Assembly: GCA_036346395.1 (NCBI GenBank)
Contig: CM070604.1
Coordinates: 30,531,662-30,595,661, forward strand
DNA from: Hsuehochloa calcarea
Lineage: Eukaryota > Streptophyta > Magnoliopsida > Poales > Poaceae
Direction of reading: 5' to 3'
Length of the DNA: 64,000 bases
Shown here: in pieces, positions 1-9,459 of the stretch
Numbering within the stretch: the stretch's first letter is position 1
How the letters are laid out: each line of letters opens with the position of its first letter
Translations under genes and position numbers: made by a program
Notes under the pieces: generated by a model
Databases searched by the model: none
What the model saw: the letters and a program-made list of their open reading frames with translations, nothing else
What the model was told of the DNA's origin: nothing

Positions 1-134
1 TTCATACAAATATACGACTTTTAATTATGACTTTTATAAAGGGATTGTGGATAGCGTTGTTCTATACCTAGTAGGATGGAGCATAGTGAGGGCCAACCCA
101 CTCCCCGCTTTTTTGGGAAAAAAAATCGAACACC

Positions 135-551
135 ATGTATGCAGCCTGCCTATTTGAGTTGGTGAAAAAGTATTATCCAGCAGATTTTACTCAACAGGAT
201 AGGTATGACTTACAACAGCAACTAAAACATTTTGTTGTGGATGCTTCCAATGATGAAGAATTGATGAATGTCTCAACCTTAACTGAACTTTGCCAATATC
301 TTGCCGAGACAGAATGACATACTATCTACAATTTCATTGATAGATTTCTTCGCTTACTTGTTACTCTTCTAGTTTATACGGCTAGTGCTGATCGTGCATT
401 TTCTGGTTTGAAGATCATTAAGACAAGGCTACGTAACAAGATAGAAGATGGCTTTCTTGCCAATAGCTTGCTAGTACACATAGATGATCAAATTGCAAAT
501 AATTGCAGCTATGAAGATATAATTAAGGAATTCAAGGATCGAAAGCGTTGA
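135..551 (+). pseudogene. hAT transposase, C-terminal dimerisation region (remnant)
   Basis: One reading frame runs from the ATG at 135 to a TGA at 549-551, broken by a single in-frame TGA at 315-317. The second part carries the hallmark of the hAT C-terminal dimerisation domain: IDRFLRLL, then ASADRAFSGLKIIKTRLRNK, then LLVHIDDQIA. It most resembles the plant branch with TTF-type zinc fingers (ZMYM1-like), in which 'TERAFSAMK..KTRLRNKM' is the usual form. In that family the domain mediates multimerisation of the transposase in the nucleus. The zinc finger and most of the RNase H-like catalytic core would lie upstream of the window edge or are lost. The in-frame stop, and only about 138 codons being visible, argue for a dead copy. 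The domain call is firm; the subfamily is an inference. Confidence 0.8.
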
Positions 552-2189
552 CGAGCAAATCTGTAGTGACTAATAGTCTAACACCATGGTTAAGTTGTAT
601 TTTGGTATAAATACTTTTGTTTGAGAGCTGTTAACTTGTTATACATGTAGTATCTCGCAATCTGTATTTTGTAACCCAAGTATGGAAAATATCAATCTAT
701 AACTCTTTGATGGCTACAAATTATACCATATGGTGGTATTATTACTTACCACTTGAATATTTCTGAATTCGCTTTGATCTTTGCCTCTTTGCCCTTTGGC
801 CGGTTGGCCCCCTTACGATTTTGCTGAAGCTCTGTCTATTATAATTACTACACGTTTATTGGTGACATCATATGTATTATGGTTATTAATACTATGAATA
901 ACAATTCTTATTTGTATATTAAAAAACCAATTCTTATTAATTTGTATCTTACATATTAGTTATATCAACAAATCACTTAATGGCCCATTTTTTTTACCAA
1001 ATTTTGTCACGGTTGTGGTGGATGTTCTGTCCGTGGCAAAAACTGTGGCAGGCCACACTTGCAACAAAAAGTATGGCAAACCGTCGAAGTGATCGAAACA
1101 AGCTAACTTGTGTTGTAGTTTTAGGGAAAAAAATATTTTAAATAGAATATATGTTTTGGTTTTGAGATATCTAAAACTGAACTAACCAAACTAGTAACTA
1201 AAATAGCTTTAGTCGTATAGATTGCAGAATAATGAAAATGTAATAAGGATATTTACTTATTTAGTGAAAAGTGTTGTTACAACGTGGTTTGAGCGTAACT
1301 CAGTTGGCAAGAGTGGCCATCGTGCCCTCAGCCCACCCACGTTTGAACTCTGTTCGACGGCATGTTTATCAATTTATTTAGGATACACACGTGCGCAAGT
1401 GGAAAAGTGTGTGCCCGTGCTACGTAAGGTCCCGATGGCTCCACAAAATTCCTAATGTGTAATAGGCGATGAGCATGCGTGTGGTGATGTGTGTTGTGTG
1501 CGTGCGTCTTCATGTACCCTTATTTTTTGAAAAAAAAGTATTGTTATAACAGTGAATGAATGAATAACAGGCGGGCGGTCTTCTTCGAATATCAACCGCG
1601 TTAATGACTAGAGTAGAGTTGGCCGGTAGACAATTGCATTAATCAGCAGCGTGTGCATCAAATATAGAAAAATTAAGGAATGCAGGTGGGCAAGCAGGGC
1701 ACAAGGCAGTTGCGGAGGTGCAGGGATTAGCACTAGTAATTTACAACCCCCAAAGCAATTTGGAAGCACCATTGTCTCATCCCTGTAATTTTCTACGTCG
1801 TCTAGGATGGTAATCTGCCCTGGGCTTTCCTGGCTTGGCGGTGAAGACCCCAAACACCACAGCTAAACACACTGCATCGTCACGGAGCTAATTAGTTGAT
1901 AGTTCCGCGGCAAAAGAAAAATATTGTTAGAGCATCTGCCATGCGTATGCTTGGGGTGGCCGCCTAATGTGCTTATAGCCTTATAGTCGCGTAGGCAGAA
2001 ATTGAACGACAAGGATGCAGAATTGCAAACATACTCAAAATATATATAATGTTTCTTGCAACTAAAATTACATGCGCATACCTTAAGAACAGGGGCAGAT
2101 CCAGACCTCGGACTAGGTGGGCTATAAACTGAGGCCTAGAAATCTTATCAGTGTTAAAGTTCATAAAAATATGTTGAAAAATCACCAAA
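552..2189. other. Intergenic, no gene recognised
   Basis: AT-rich DNA between the hAT remnant and CACTA-A. Short open frames at 1222-1455 (+) and 1608-1853 (-) show no domain and no coding-like composition. A TGTGGC-rich patch at about 1005-1075 and a TG-rich patch at 1465-1510 are the only notable features. I see no RNA gene. Confidence 0.5.
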
Positions 2190-2495
2190 TACTACTACAA
2201 AAAAGGTAATCATAGACGGTTCAAAATCCTCATCACAGACGGTATTTTGAACCGTCTGATTTTATGGGTCAGTGATACTATATGGTCATTACAGATGGTT
2301 TTTGAACCGTTCGTAGAAAAGCTATCACAGTTCAGAATCGTCTGTGAAAATAGACTATCACAGATAGTTTTTTTTAGTAAAAAATATTTGTGATAGTTTT
2401 TTGTATTACAAAAAAAAAATCAAACTTTGAGACAAACCAATCAATTGTTGGGCAGTAGTTTTCATATGCCCTTTCGGTAGTTTGCAAGAAGGTAA

Positions 2496-2930
2496 TTAAA
2501 AGATACTCTCTCTCTCTCTCTCAATTAATGGCTCACTCTCTGACGAGGACGACGTCGAGTAGAGACGTTCATCTCGAACCGAATCGGCCTCCCTTGTCGG
2601 CCACATATGGGGGGGGGGGGTCTTCATTGAGAACGAAATCTGATAGGATGCAGGAGACGAAATCAAAGTGAGAACGAAACCAGGACGGAGATTTGGGAAA
2701 AAAAACTTCGTGTTCACTTGATGCCAAGATGAGAAGCGGCCAGATCTGGCGATAGTGGTCGAGCCACAACGCCCGCTCGCCGTATGTGCATGAAACAACA
2801 AGCTGCGTCTCCTTGCCGAACCGCGTCGGGGAATCGAGGGCGGTCGCCGAAGTTCGGCGTGGGGATGGGAGAGGGAGAGACTGATTGAAGATAAGGTGTG
2901 GGTGGCTATAATATATAAGAAAAATGCCAA
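2496..2930 (-). other. Open frame behind the CACTA-A promoter, function unknown
   Basis: An uninterrupted frame of 144 codons runs leftwards through the GC-rich interior of CACTA-A. Its ATG lies upstream of the TATA-like sequence, so that start is unlikely to be used. The protein is rich in Ser, Arg and Pro, contains a poly-C run (PPPP) and ends in repeats from a (GA)n tract. I recognise no domain. By analogy with elements B and C, which carry captured host exons at the same place, this may be a captured 5' UTR or first exon, but nothing in the sequence proves it. Confidence 0.25.
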
Positions 2931-2986
2931 AATATTTCGTCAGCTGCGTATGCGTTCAAAAAATTTCGCCCTCCCGCGTACGAATC
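2908..2986 (-). promoter_or_regulatory. CACTA promoter-type module (copy A)
   Basis: Read on the minus strand it starts GATTCG..CGCGGG, continues with AAATTTTTTGAACGC and GAAATATTTTGGC, and ends at the TATA-like CTTATATATTATA (2908-2919). The same ordered blocks occur in elements B (4692-4767) and C (about 51045-51121). Promoter function is inferred from the TATA-like box and the conservation. Confidence 0.6.
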
Positions 2987-3372
2987 ACAAACAATTTCAA
3001 ACAAAAATCGTCTTGTGATGTAATATCACAGACGGTTCTTGTTCAGAATCGTCTATGATACTTCACAGACGGTTTTTAAAATGAACCATCTCTGATTTTA
3101 CCCTGAGTTGAAATGTCTAATTCTGTGATTTTACTATGACTTAAAAAAATGCTTAACTCTGTGATTTTACTATAGCTTGATACCTTACTCCCTGATTTTA
3201 TCATGACTTGAAATGCCTAACTCTGTGATTACTATGGTTTGATGCCTTACTCCCTAATTTTACTATGACTTGAAATGTCTAACTTTGTCATATCACTATG
3301 ATTTAATACAGACTGTTTTGGTCAACCGTATGTGATTAGACGTCCAATATTATCCTTTTTGTAGTAGCGAAA

Positions 3373-3932
3373 CATTCAAATTCAGCTTAAAAACAGCTGG
3401 TTCAGCCCGGACCGGCTCTGCCCTGCTTAAGTATACCACCAAAATCAAAGATAGTTTCTTAAGCATGGACCAATAATTTTTTTAAAATTCTTTACACACA
3501 GCTCCGTCATTTGGCACTCTTGCACTCTATTTTTCCGATAGTGCACAGCGGCTACTGCTTACACACGCTCTCATACCGGAGGGGATGGGCACTGGAGCAG
3601 GTCTTCACAGCAGCTTTTAGTCGGGAGAGAGAACCAATCTAGTGGGCCACGTATAATAATAGATATAACTAAGTATGGATTGGAGATGCTCTCAGAGGCA
3701 ATACATACATAGCCTAGCCGGAGATTTGAGGCTGATTTGGCTTTAGAGATTAATTTTAGTTGCGCAGATTAGCTGTTGTGGCTCATACATGCTCATAATG
3801 ATTGATGTGGGTGTTTTCTGGTCTGATGTAGAAGTATCGCCGTGCTGGAGCTGATCGTATAAGGGATTATTTGGGAAGTTCATTTTCGACCGGAATTTAT
3901 GTGGATGGGCTCTCTGCTCCACCTTTTTCCTA
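3373..3932. other. Spacer between CACTA-A and CACTA-B
   Basis: No coding region recognised. GGAGATGCTCT at 3682-3692 resembles the GAGCATCTCC terminus common in grass MITEs. A possible, weak partner (AGAGCATCTG) lies at about 1929-1938 on the other side of CACTA-A. Confidence 0.4.
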
Positions 3933-4087
3933 TACTACTAAAAACAAGTTATACTAGATACATCATCACAGACGGTTTCTGAGGAACCATCTGTGTTGTA
4001 GTTACCACAGACGGTTCGTCTGCGATACAGAATTATCACAGACGGTTTGTAAATAGAATCGTCTCTGCCGCGGTAGCCGTGGTAGAA

Positions 4088-4470
4088 TTTACGCACACAA
4101 TCCTCTGCCATGGCACACAATCCTCTGCCGTGGTAGAATTTACGCACACAATCCTCTGCCATGGCACACAATCCTCTGCTGTGGTAGGATTTGGGCACAC
4201 AAATCCTCGGCCATGGCACACAATCCTCTGCTGCGCAAATCCTACCACAGCAGTGGATTGGCTACCACGGTAGAGGATTATGTGCCTCGACAGAGGATTG
4301 GCTACCATGGCAGAGGATTGTGTGCCACGACAGAGGATTGTGTGCCGCAGCAGAGGATTGTGTGCCACGGCAGAGAATTGGCTACCATGGTAGAGGATTA
4401 TGTGCCACGGCAGAGGATTGTGTGTCTCGGTAAAATCAGAGGCATGATTGTGTGCCGCAGTAAAATCAGA
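4088..4470. repeat. 20-bp minisatellite in inverted halves
   Basis: From about 4088 to 4240 the unit reads GCACACAATCCTCTGCCATG (imperfect, with variants). From about 4250 to 4440 the reverse complement, GTGCCACGACAGAGGATTGT, is repeated at a 20-bp period with few changes (for example 4321-4340 and 4341-4360). Together the halves form a long imperfect palindrome within the left part of CACTA-B. The apparent open frames across it on both strands are repeat artefacts. Confidence 0.85.
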
Positions 4471-4691
4471 GAGTAGCCATAGAAAATTCCAAGCCATAGT
4501 AACATCACAGACGGTTCTTAATACAAACTATCTGTGATAAGATCTTCTTAAGAACTGTCTGTGATGAGATATTTATCATAGACGGGTTTTCTTAAGAATC
4601 GTCTGTGATGAGATGCTTATCACAGACGGTTCATGATATAAACCGTCTGTGATATATCATCAGAGACGTTTTTTTGTATGAAACCGTTTGT

Positions 4692-4767
4692 GATTCGCAA
4701 CGCGGGAGTTCGGAAATTTTTGAACTCGTGCGCAGGAGGTAAAATATTTTGGCGCTGTCCTTATAAG
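4692..4767 (+). promoter_or_regulatory. CACTA promoter-type module (copy B)
   Basis: GATTCGCAACGCGGG, GGAAATTTTTGAACTC, AAAATATTTTGGCGCTGTC and TTATAAG (4761-4767) follow one another with the same spacing as in elements A and C. The ATG of the captured peroxidase frame (4827) lies 60 bp after the TATA-like box, a plausible distance for a short 5' leader. Confidence 0.65.
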
Positions 4768-4808
4768 TAATAGCTGAGTCGAGGCGGGATGTGCTAGGGA
4801 GGGTGTCT

Positions 4809-5202
4809 AACCTGCGGGACGCCGACATGCTGTTGGACTTCGTCTCCGTCGACATGCTTTGGTCCAAGTTGGCCGCCGCGGGCCTCCACGACAAGGACCT
4901 CGTCCTCCTCAGCTGTAAGCAAACAAACTTCTTCTTTCTCAATGATTCGATCGATCATGGTAGCTAACCTATGGGTGCATGTACATAAATGGTAAATGGG
5001 TGCAGCGGCTCACATCCGCAATGACTTCGCCGACATCGCCTCCGACGCCGTGCTCTACAACGACACCTCTACCGTCGATGTCGTTGACTCCTACTCGGGC
5101 CTCCTCAGCACCCTCTTCGCCGACACTATGGTCAAGATGGACAGCATTGGGGTACTCACAGGCCGCAAGGGGGAGGTCAGGAAGATTTTTGTATGGGAGT
5201 GA
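4809..5202 (+). pseudogene. Captured class III (secretory) peroxidase, two 3' exons
   Basis: Exon 1 (4809-4914) encodes NLRDADMLLDFVSVDMLWSK then LAAAGLHDKDLVLLS, the segment of plant heme peroxidases just before the proximal-His motif LSGAHT. A GTAAGC donor follows at 4915 and a TGCAG acceptor ends at 5005. Exon 2 (5006-5202) joins in frame to give SSAHI, then jumps to RNDFADIASDAVLYNDT and the C-terminal helix region FADTMVKMDSIGVLTG followed by RKGEVRKIF. About 70 residues between the AHT motif and the SDAALL-type segment are missing, so no active enzyme is possible. The intron position at the LS/GAHT boundary matches many plant peroxidase genes. From the ATG at 4827 the spliced frame is 94 codons plus stop, with no disruption. 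Family members oxidise phenolics with H2O2 in the cell wall; this fragment probably does not. Confidence 0.8.
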
Positions 5203-5963
5203 TGCCTTTCTTATGTATTTTCAAGAGTCTCTGAGGATGAAAAGATCACATAAACTGTAATGGTACCAACTATGAAACATTCAAAATCCAATTTTTTTGC
5301 AATAGAAAAACTATCACAGACTATTCTGAATAAAAACCATCTGTGATACCTTTTTTCACAAACGGTCTGTGATGATTGTCTGCTATCACAGACACATAAA
5401 TCCAAACGGTTTTAAAAATCGTCTGTGATGATGGTTTAGAACCTTCTGTGATGAGATTTTGTGTAGTAGTGCTAACCATTGCCATGACCTCCTCTGTCAT
5501 CACCGTCACCTAAAACCCCAACCTAAAAACATTGAGGGCACTCCTAATACTCCTATATCAGCAATGTCTATAGCTTGCCAACTAGGATTGATGCGGAGGT
5601 TTAAGGGAAATTAAAGAAAAGAGAGAAGGAAGTAGTGTCTCATGCAAGACATAGCTTGGGCACACAAACGAACACACAAGAAATAACAAAAACTTGCATT
5701 AGGGGGACGAGAAGGTGAGGAGGGGAGTTATAACACATTGGAGGGGTTGTGTCTAGTCTTGTTTCCTAAGAAAATGCTACATCGCATGTGTGCATTGCAA
5801 CACACACTTCCACTCCCACCCAATAGTATCCACTTCGCCTCCATCTTCTTCCCTGCCGCATTTGCTTCCCGCCTGCACGCTCCTTGCCTCGCCGCTCCCC
5901 GCCACCACCGCCTTCCGTGCAGCAAGGGAATCCAAAAATCCCTGGTAAAAAGTCCAAACCCGT

Positions 5964-6216
5964 GCTTGAAAGTTCATGATTCACGAAATTGAAAGCAAAA
6001 CCTCTGAGTTGAAAGCTTCTGATTCTCTAAAATTGAAAGCTAATTTCCCAAATGAAATTGAAAGGGGGAGTCCAAGTTGAAAGCAAGTTTTTTTTTTTTT
6101 TTGAGTTGAAAGGTTTGATTTTGACTTGAAAGGTTCCAAACTTGTGAGTTGAAAGCTGTTTTTTTACTTGAAACGGTGGAAAATTGTGAGTAGAAAGCTT
6201 TGTTTTAGAGTTAAAA
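5964..6216 (+). repeat. Degenerate array of TTGAAAG, about 22-bp period
   Basis: TTGAAAG or a one-base variant starts at 5966, 5989, 6009, 6033, 6058, 6077, 6106, 6126, 6149, 6168, 6191 and 6211. That is twelve copies spaced 19-29 bp, usually preceded by GAG or AA and often followed by CT. The DNA between copies is not conserved and includes poly-T runs. Confidence 0.6.
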
Positions 6217-6326
6217 GTTTTTTTTTTTTTGGTTGAGAAGGAGGATGGTGGCAGTGGCGGCCGGCGACGAGACGCTGGAGCCGGAGCCGGAACCGGAGTG
6301 GGAGGGGGCCACGGTACAGCATGTGG

Positions 6327-6383
6327 CACGTGTGAGGGATGTTATCGGAACAGGAGAGGCGGGCACGTGGCGTGCGGCACGTG
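6327..6383. promoter_or_regulatory. Cluster of three G-box hexamers (CACGTG)
   Basis: CACGTG occurs at 6327-6332, 6364-6369 and 6378-6383 in a GC-rich block about 1 kb upstream of the bHLH pseudogene TATA box. G-boxes bind bHLH and bZIP proteins. Any use here is speculative, because the block could equally be part of an unrelated element. Confidence 0.25.
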
Positions 6384-7002
6384 CACTGCCGGCTGTCGGA
6401 ATGCCATCCTCTTTATTTGCCTGCTACTACTGGCGCCCCTTTCCGCCCGGCGTGCTTCCGACCGTGCACGCGTTGTAACGCGTGGGGAGCAGATTAGCAA
6501 CACCCTTATTTGGCATTAGAAAAACAAACAAACAAACAAACCAACACTTAAGAAAATTTCTTTATCAAACTAAGCGGTGGCCAAATTTGGTCTTGCCGAA
6601 CTTTGTTTCTCATGATTATGAAACCAAACAACCCATAATTAAATCGTCCCGCGGAGGCCGTTTCAGTATCAATCCCTGTTCTCGGAATGCTTTGAAGGAA
6701 TGCAATGGTTGGGACCTAGCCAAATTTATGTGAAGGAAAACTAATATTCATATGAATTGGTTTAATAGCCCGTCCAAACGAAGAAGCATTATAACCATAT
6801 GAAAATTGCCGAAATGCCAAGCCAGTATCAGTTGTGATGCATATGCATTTGATTCACCATGTATAATTTATCCCGTTGTTTTTCTCTCAAGTCCTGAACC
6901 CGTTCGTGCATGGCACACTGACTTCTGAGAATTGCAGACTTGATCAAATCGAGGAACCAATTTTTTTTTCCTGGAAGAATTATGTGAACTTATGGAGTAG
7001 TC

Positions 7003-7260
7003 CTTCCCTCATCAGATAGATGTCGTTTTAGAATACACGCAACTAACATTTTAATACTTCGACCATTGATTAGAAAACTAATTGGATTTATCGTAGGAAA
7101 ATTATATGAGTAGATTTTTCATCGAAAGTACTTCGATATTATTATATTTTTTAAATAATTTTTAGTAATATATAGTCAGAAAAAGTAATTATCAAATATG
7201 TGTATCAAAAACCGTGCTGATTTCCAAAACGAAAAGTAAAAAAGATTGTATAGTAGTATC
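7003..7260. mobile_element. Degraded mariner/Stowaway-like MITE
   Basis: An AT-rich stretch starts with CCTTCCCTCATCAGATAGAT then GTCGTTTTAGA, and ends with CCAAAACGAAAAG and GTAGTATCTCCCT. These are roughly inverted relative to each other and resemble the CTCCCTC..GTTTTAGA ends of grass mariner-type MITEs. The inverted repeats are too degraded to fix exact ends or a TA duplication. Confidence 0.4.
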
Positions 7261-7400
7261 TCCCTAGTCACCCCTAGCAATTAAAGGCATTAAATGCAAT
7301 TTCATTTATATAATCTCCACATGCCAAATGCCTACGTGGCATCGCTTGTTTAATCATCGTCTTCCCCGGTGGCCATGTGGGTGTGCTTGCAAAGCAGCAG

Positions 7401-7407
7401 TATATAA
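7401..7407 (+). promoter_or_regulatory. TATA box of the bHLH pseudogene
   Basis: TATATAAGG lies 144 bp upstream of the ATG at 7545, with no competing TATA-like sequence between. Spacing and orientation fit the core promoter of the RSL-like gene. Confidence 0.5.
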
Positions 7408-7544
7408 GGACATGTCCGAGAATGCCTTGCCAAATTGAGAATTTGCGTCTCACTTGCGGCATACGGACAGATACATAGTACATAGCTTAGCTAGTGTACT
7501 AGTGCAACGTAGCTAGATCTACTACTTCCTTGGGCATCGCCTCC

Positions 7545-7969
7545 ATGGTTCTGGTGGGCGAGCAACCGCTCTGGTACGACGGCTTCGTCGTTGACTCTGA
7601 GGCGCCGCCGCTCGACGCCGGCGACCTCCCATACGGCTACCAGTACCACCCCTGGGAGCTTCCCATGGCCGCCGTCCTCGCCGAGCCGGGAAACAACGCC
7701 GATGCGTTCTGCCACGACGACCGCTGGACGAACGCAACGGCGTATCCTCCTTCTCATCGCCCTCCTCTTCGGTGCACACCTTCGACGGCCAGGGCAAGGA
7801 GTACTGCGCCGCGCCGTGGATGGACTTCACGGACCAGCTAATCAGCCACGGCGAGACAGCCACGGCGCGGCCACGCAGAAGCGGCACCGTACGCAGCAAG
7901 GAACCCCTACTGCCAAAAAGCTGTGCGGCGGCGACAGGACAGCCACCAAGTCCAGCAAAACAGCGGCCA
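7545..7969 (+). pseudogene. RSL class I (RHD6-like) bHLH gene, 5' part of exon 1
   Basis: The ATG at 7545 opens MVLVGEQPLWYDGF and a GC-rich exon. Around 7725-7745 the frame shifts, and the coding sense continues in another frame as SSPSSSVHTFDGQGKEYC, then APWMDFTDQLISHGE and GQPPSPAKQ. The exon is cut at about 7969 by a Copia element and resumes at 9781 with PPPKEHQSLAAK. Downstream exons encode the bHLH domain (see 9781-10200), which identifies the gene. RSL class I factors (Arabidopsis RHD6, RSL1) are nuclear regulators of root-hair cell identity; that role is family knowledge. The N-terminal region alone would not be diagnostic. It is non-functional because of the frameshift and the insertion. 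Confidence 0.7.
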
Positions 7970-8235
7970 TGTAACCGAGTGACGTATTGTTTCATTTTTT
8001 AATAAAGCAATCCAGTGACGCATCGCTTAACAGTGGAGGTTACGTTGTTTCATGTAATAACACGTTGTTCCGATTAGTATAAATACCATTTGTAAACGCA
8101 GAAGTTGTAATAGCACAACCTAAAGTTCATTATTATGTGCATTGTTCTTCTTCTCAACAGAAGTTCTTAGCAAGAGAACTAGATTTGATGTATTTCATGA
8201 TCGCGTGTGTGTAAACATCTAGTGTGTTTCTAACA
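7970..8235 (+). repeat. 5' LTR of the gag-only Copia
   Basis: Matches the 3' LTR along its length and ends TTTCTAACA directly before the primer site. The first ~30 bases expected from the 3' LTR are missing or unrecognisable, so the left boundary is approximate. AGTATAAATACC at about 8078 is the likely TATA region. Confidence 0.7.
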
Positions 8236-8237
8236 AT

Positions 8238-8249
8238 TGGTATCAGAGC
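8238..8249 (+). other. Primer binding site, tRNA-Met type
   Basis: TGGTATCAGAGC begins two bases after the LTR end. It is complementary to the 3' end of initiator tRNA-Met, the usual primer in plant LTR elements. Confidence 0.85.
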
Positions 8250-8276
8250 ATCCATGTTCTTTCGGCTATAGCGACT

Positions 8277-9435
8277 ATGGCCAACGAAGACGCGCGGTCC
8301 CCGTCTGGCTCACGCACTCCACCGAGATTCCGTATGTGGAGCAGGACACAGAGGGCGGACGCGAGTTGTTGGCGCAGGAGTGCGTCATGAGGGAATCCGA
8401 CGGCACGGTCATCTACCCGACATTGACGAACACCAACTACACCGAGTGGGCGCTTGTAATACGCGTCAACCTCCAGGCGCAAGGCTCTGGGAGGCGATCG
8501 ACCCTGGGAACACTTCTATCCGCGACAACCGCATGGCGCTCTCGGTCATCCTCCGCGTCGTCTCGCCTGATTTGCTCGGAACGCTCACTGTGAAGGACAC
8601 AGCAAAGCAAGCATGAGATGCTATCAAGCTAATGAGTATTGGGGTGGAGCGTGTGCGCAAGGCTAACGCCTAGAAGTTGTGGAAGGAATTCGAGGCCATC
8701 TATTTCAAAGATGGGGAGTCCGTGGATGCGTTCGCAATGCGCATCACTGGGTTTGTTAACAATCTGCGCACGCTCGGGGACGCCATCACCGAGGAGAAGG
8801 TGGTCCAGAAGTTTCTCCGGATAGTGCCCCCCCGTTACACACAGGTAGCGATCGCGATCGAGACGCTACTCGACCTGAGCATGATGACGATTGAGGAGCT
8901 GATAGGCCGGCTGCACTCAGTGGAGCAACGCTATGACCTTGACGACGACGATGCGTAAGAGTTAGGGAGCTGTCTGCTCCTCACGGAGGAGGAGTGGTCT
9001 GCACGCGTACGACAGCACGAGCAGGCCCGAGGCTCATTTGGGGGCGGCCACAATGACAACCGAAGCCGCGAAACCAAGGACGGCGACAACTCTAGAGAAT
9101 GCGACATGACCAAGGTAAAATATTACAATTGTAACAAGATGGTTCATTTCTCTAGGGATTACCGTGTACCTCGCCGTGAGCACAAGGAACACACCAATTT
9201 TGTACAGGTCGACGACGACGAGCCGACACTGCTGTTGGCACGAGCGGGCACGCTCGAAGATGAAGTACTAGCACTGCTGATGGCACATGTGAGCACCATC
9301 ATCGAGATCACAACGAGCGCCACCGAGCATCACGCTGAACGAGGGACAAGCAACCTCGGATACAAGGAGAACTTCGCTGAGTTGGATTCCAATGTAAAGG
9401 GATCTGTCAAGTTTGGGGACGGCTCCGTCATTTGA
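8277..9435 (+). pseudogene. Copia gag polyprotein, broken, with zinc-knuckle remnant
   Basis: The ATG at 8277 is followed by several frame changes and in-frame stops (for example TGA at about 8614 and TAG at about 8671). Recognisable gag segments are YPTLTNTNYTEW, LWEAIDPG, LWKEFEAIYFKDGESVDAF, FLRIVPPRYTQVAIAIETL and the coiled region LLLTEEEWSARVRQHEQ. The nucleocapsid knuckle reads YYNCNKMVHFSRDY at 9121-9162. In the usual C-x2-C-x4-H-x4-C form both the first and the last Cys would here be Tyr. The tail (ENFAELDSNVKGSVKFGDGS) is the start of the protease/integrase region, after which pol is deleted. Family role: virus-like particle structural protein in the cytoplasm. Not functional here. 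Confidence 0.75.
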
Positions 9436-9442
9436 GATCAAC

Positions 9443-9459
9443 AAGATTAGGGGGTGATT
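9443..9459 (+). other. Polypurine tract of the gag-only Copia
   Basis: AAGATTAGGGGGTGATT sits directly before the TGTTAAAA that opens the 3' LTR. The larger Copia has the near-identical AAGATTAGGGAGTGAT at its own 3' LTR, which places both in one family. Confidence 0.65.

Larger units (their letters stand above)
2190..3369 (-). mobile_element. Non-autonomous CACTA element A (about 1.18 kb)
   Basis: The left terminus reads TACTACTACAAAAAAGG and the right terminus, read inward, CGCTACTACAAAAAGG. These are degenerate CACTACTACAAAA ends, each one base off at the tip. The flanking trinucleotides are both AAA (2187-2189 and 3370-3372), the 3-bp target duplication expected of CACTA transposons. Copies of the subterminal motif ATCACAGACGGTT in both orientations lie at both ends. 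The right part (3100-3310) holds degenerate repeats of CTGTGATTTTACTATG followed by CTTGA, which also occur in element C at 51320-51410. The promoter-like module at 2908-2986 points left, so the 5' end is taken as the right end. No transposase is encoded, so it would have depended on a source in trans. Confidence 0.85.
3933..5471 (+). mobile_element. CACTA element B carrying a peroxidase gene fragment (Pack-CACTA)
   Basis: The left terminus TACTACTAAAAAC and the right terminus GTAGTAGTG (5463-5471, the inverse of CACTACTAC) bound the element. Both flanks read CTA (3930-3932 and 5472-5474), a perfect 3-bp target duplication. TCACAGACGGTT subterminal repeats fill 3965-4055, 4500-4690 and 5310-5455. 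Between them lie an inverted 20-bp minisatellite (4088-4470), the promoter-type module (4692-4767) and two exons of a class III peroxidase gene (4809-5202). It encodes no transposase. The orientation is set by the module and the captured exons, which agree. Confidence 0.9.
5475..7400. other. Intergenic and upstream region of the bHLH pseudogene
   Basis: No gene recognised. The region holds a GC-rich Pro/Arg-like patch (5800-5930, no domain), a phased TTGAAAG array (5964-6216), a GC-rich block with three CACGTG hexamers (6229-6480), a (CAAA)n run at about 6522-6542, and a degraded MITE-like stretch (7003-7260). Confidence 0.5.

Noticed and set aside
1929..3692. AGAGCATCTG and CAGATGCTC-like ends on both sides of CACTA-A as one MITE split by it.
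   Set aside because: The inverted match is only about nine bases and no target duplication is visible; kept as a note in the spacer entry.
3938..4497. Overlapping frames of 60-150 codons with repeated Cys/His patterns, at first sight zinc-finger-like.
   Set aside because: Artefact of the 20-bp minisatellite, whose unit is not a multiple of three; present on both strands.
5738..5992. 84-codon frame with a hydrophobic start, possible secreted peptide.
   Set aside because: No recognisable family, overlapping frames on the other strand, no conserved copy in the window.
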